Below, one piece after another: positions 6,603 through 6,958 of a stretch of 6,958 nt of DNA. The position numbers were made by a program, and so were the translations under genes. The stretch is from an uncultured Fretibacterium sp. GTDB taxonomy: Bacteria > Synergistota > Synergistia > Synergistales > Aminobacteriaceae. Positions within the stretch are counted from its first letter, which is position 1; the number at the start of each line of letters is the position of its first letter. The notes under the pieces are model-generated. The model did not search any database and was not told the origin of the DNA. It saw only the letters and a program-made list of their open reading frames with translations. The stretch is taken from the NCBI GenBank assembly GCA_937915835.1, contig CALGHA010000148.1, positions 1-6,958 of the forward strand. The letters are read 5' to 3'.

Positions 6603-6864
6603 GAAATTTTTGCTGGCTTTATCGCTCGTGTTGTGCTTTTCATGTGGAGCATTTGCCGCGAACGTGAAGTATGAGTATAAAGTTGTGCCGCTTGGTTCTC
6701 TTACGTCATTGCAGAAGTCGAAAGAGGCAGTTACGAAGACGGCTCAAGTCGAAGAATTGCTGAACAAGTACGGAGCTGAGGGCTGGGAGATTGCCGAGAT
6801 TTTTGCGGTACGGACAACTTTTGACCCGAACGTTTTCTTTGTGATTATGAAACGGGCATTATAA
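6586..6864 (+). CDS. Small secreted DUF4177 protein
   Basis: A 92-residue protein with an N-terminal signal peptide (basic MLRMIKK, hydrophobic core, cleavage likely after CGAFA near residue 24) and a DUF4177-type domain: YEYKVVPLG at the start, LLNKYGAEGWEIAEIFA in the middle and VFFVIMKR at the end. The function of this family is not established. The ATG at 6586 is chosen because AGGAG (6572-6576) lies 9 nt upstream; TTG 6583 would add one residue, and ATG 6595 is too far from that site. The gene overlaps the SLBB gene by 17 nt, which suggests translational coupling and a role in the same export process, perhaps as a periplasmic accessory. Cys20 in CFSC is not a good lipobox. There is no terminator between it and the tRNA promoter. 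Confidence 0.78.
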   Translation: MLRMIKKFLLALSLVLCFSCGAFAANVKYEYKVVPLGSLTSLQKSKEAVTKTAQVEELLNKYGAEGWEIAEIFAVRTTFDPNVFFVIMKRAL

Positions 6865-6865
6865 C

Positions 6866-6893
6866 TTGACGAATGAGAATTTTACGCTAAAAT
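6866..6893 (+). promoter_or_regulatory. Promoter of the tRNA-Pro gene
   Basis: TTGACG (6866-6871) and TAAAAT (6888-6893) are spaced by 16 nt, and the expected start of transcription lies a few nt before the tRNA at 6907. The -35 begins one base after the stop codon of the DUF4177 gene, so no room is left for an operon terminator. Confidence 0.65.
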
Positions 6894-6906
6894 ATTTGAG
6901 TTGTTA

Positions 6907-6958
6907 CGGGACGTAGCGCAGTCTGGCTTAGCGCATCTGCATGGGGTGCAGGGGGTCG
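6907..6958 (+). tRNA. tRNA-Pro (anticodon GGG), cut by window end
   Basis: The visible 52 nt show the 5' acceptor arm CGGGACG, a D-stem GCGC/GCGC enclosing a loop with GG, and an anticodon stem TCTGC/GCAGG around the loop ATGGGGT. That gives anticodon GGG at positions 34-36, so it reads CCC and CCU proline codons. The T-arm and 3' acceptor strand lie beyond the window. The CGGG start and the overall sequence agree with bacterial proline tRNAs. Confidence 0.85.

Overview
The window reads as chromosomal DNA from a diderm (outer-membrane-bearing) bacterium. The evidence is a YjbH-type outer-membrane porin, a Wza-like SLBB export protein and the end of a MacA-type efflux adaptor. Moderate-to-low GC, A5T5 blocks between genes, TTG starts behind good Shine-Dalgarno sites and the protein flavour suggest Synergistota or a diderm Firmicute. 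That placement is an inference; nothing here fixes the taxon.

Left part (1-1953), a rearranged patch. The 3' end and terminator of an efflux adaptor gene enter at the left edge (1-144). A nearly identical second copy lies at 1804-1948 and belongs to a longer 5'-truncated adaptor fragment (1561-1907). Between the copies sit, on the minus strand, an intact TupA-like ATP-grasp gene (159-1076) and the 3' remnant of argininosuccinate synthase argG (1282-1563). The tupA-like gene has its own consensus promoter and four heptamer repeats at its start of transcription. The argG remnant abuts the adaptor fragment head to head, both having lost their 5' parts at one junction near 1561. This layout fits integration of a small circle by homology, or a deletion between two adaptor copies.

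Right part (1975-6864), an apparent polysaccharide-export operon on the plus strand: a candidate promoter, a 705-residue YjbH-family outer-membrane protein, a 787-residue Poly_export/SLBB protein with five SLBB-like repeats, and a small secreted DUF4177 protein whose start overlaps the SLBB gene. The YjbH and SLBB proteins probably form the outer-membrane and periplasmic end of an exopolysaccharide export route. The inner-membrane polymerase, flippase, co-polymerase and glycosyltransferases are not in this window. The TupA-like enzyme could also act on a surface glycan, but it is separately transcribed.

Right edge: a promoter directly abuts the operon's last stop codon and drives a tRNA-Pro(GGG) gene cut by the window end. 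No CRISPR array, transposase or integrase gene is visible.
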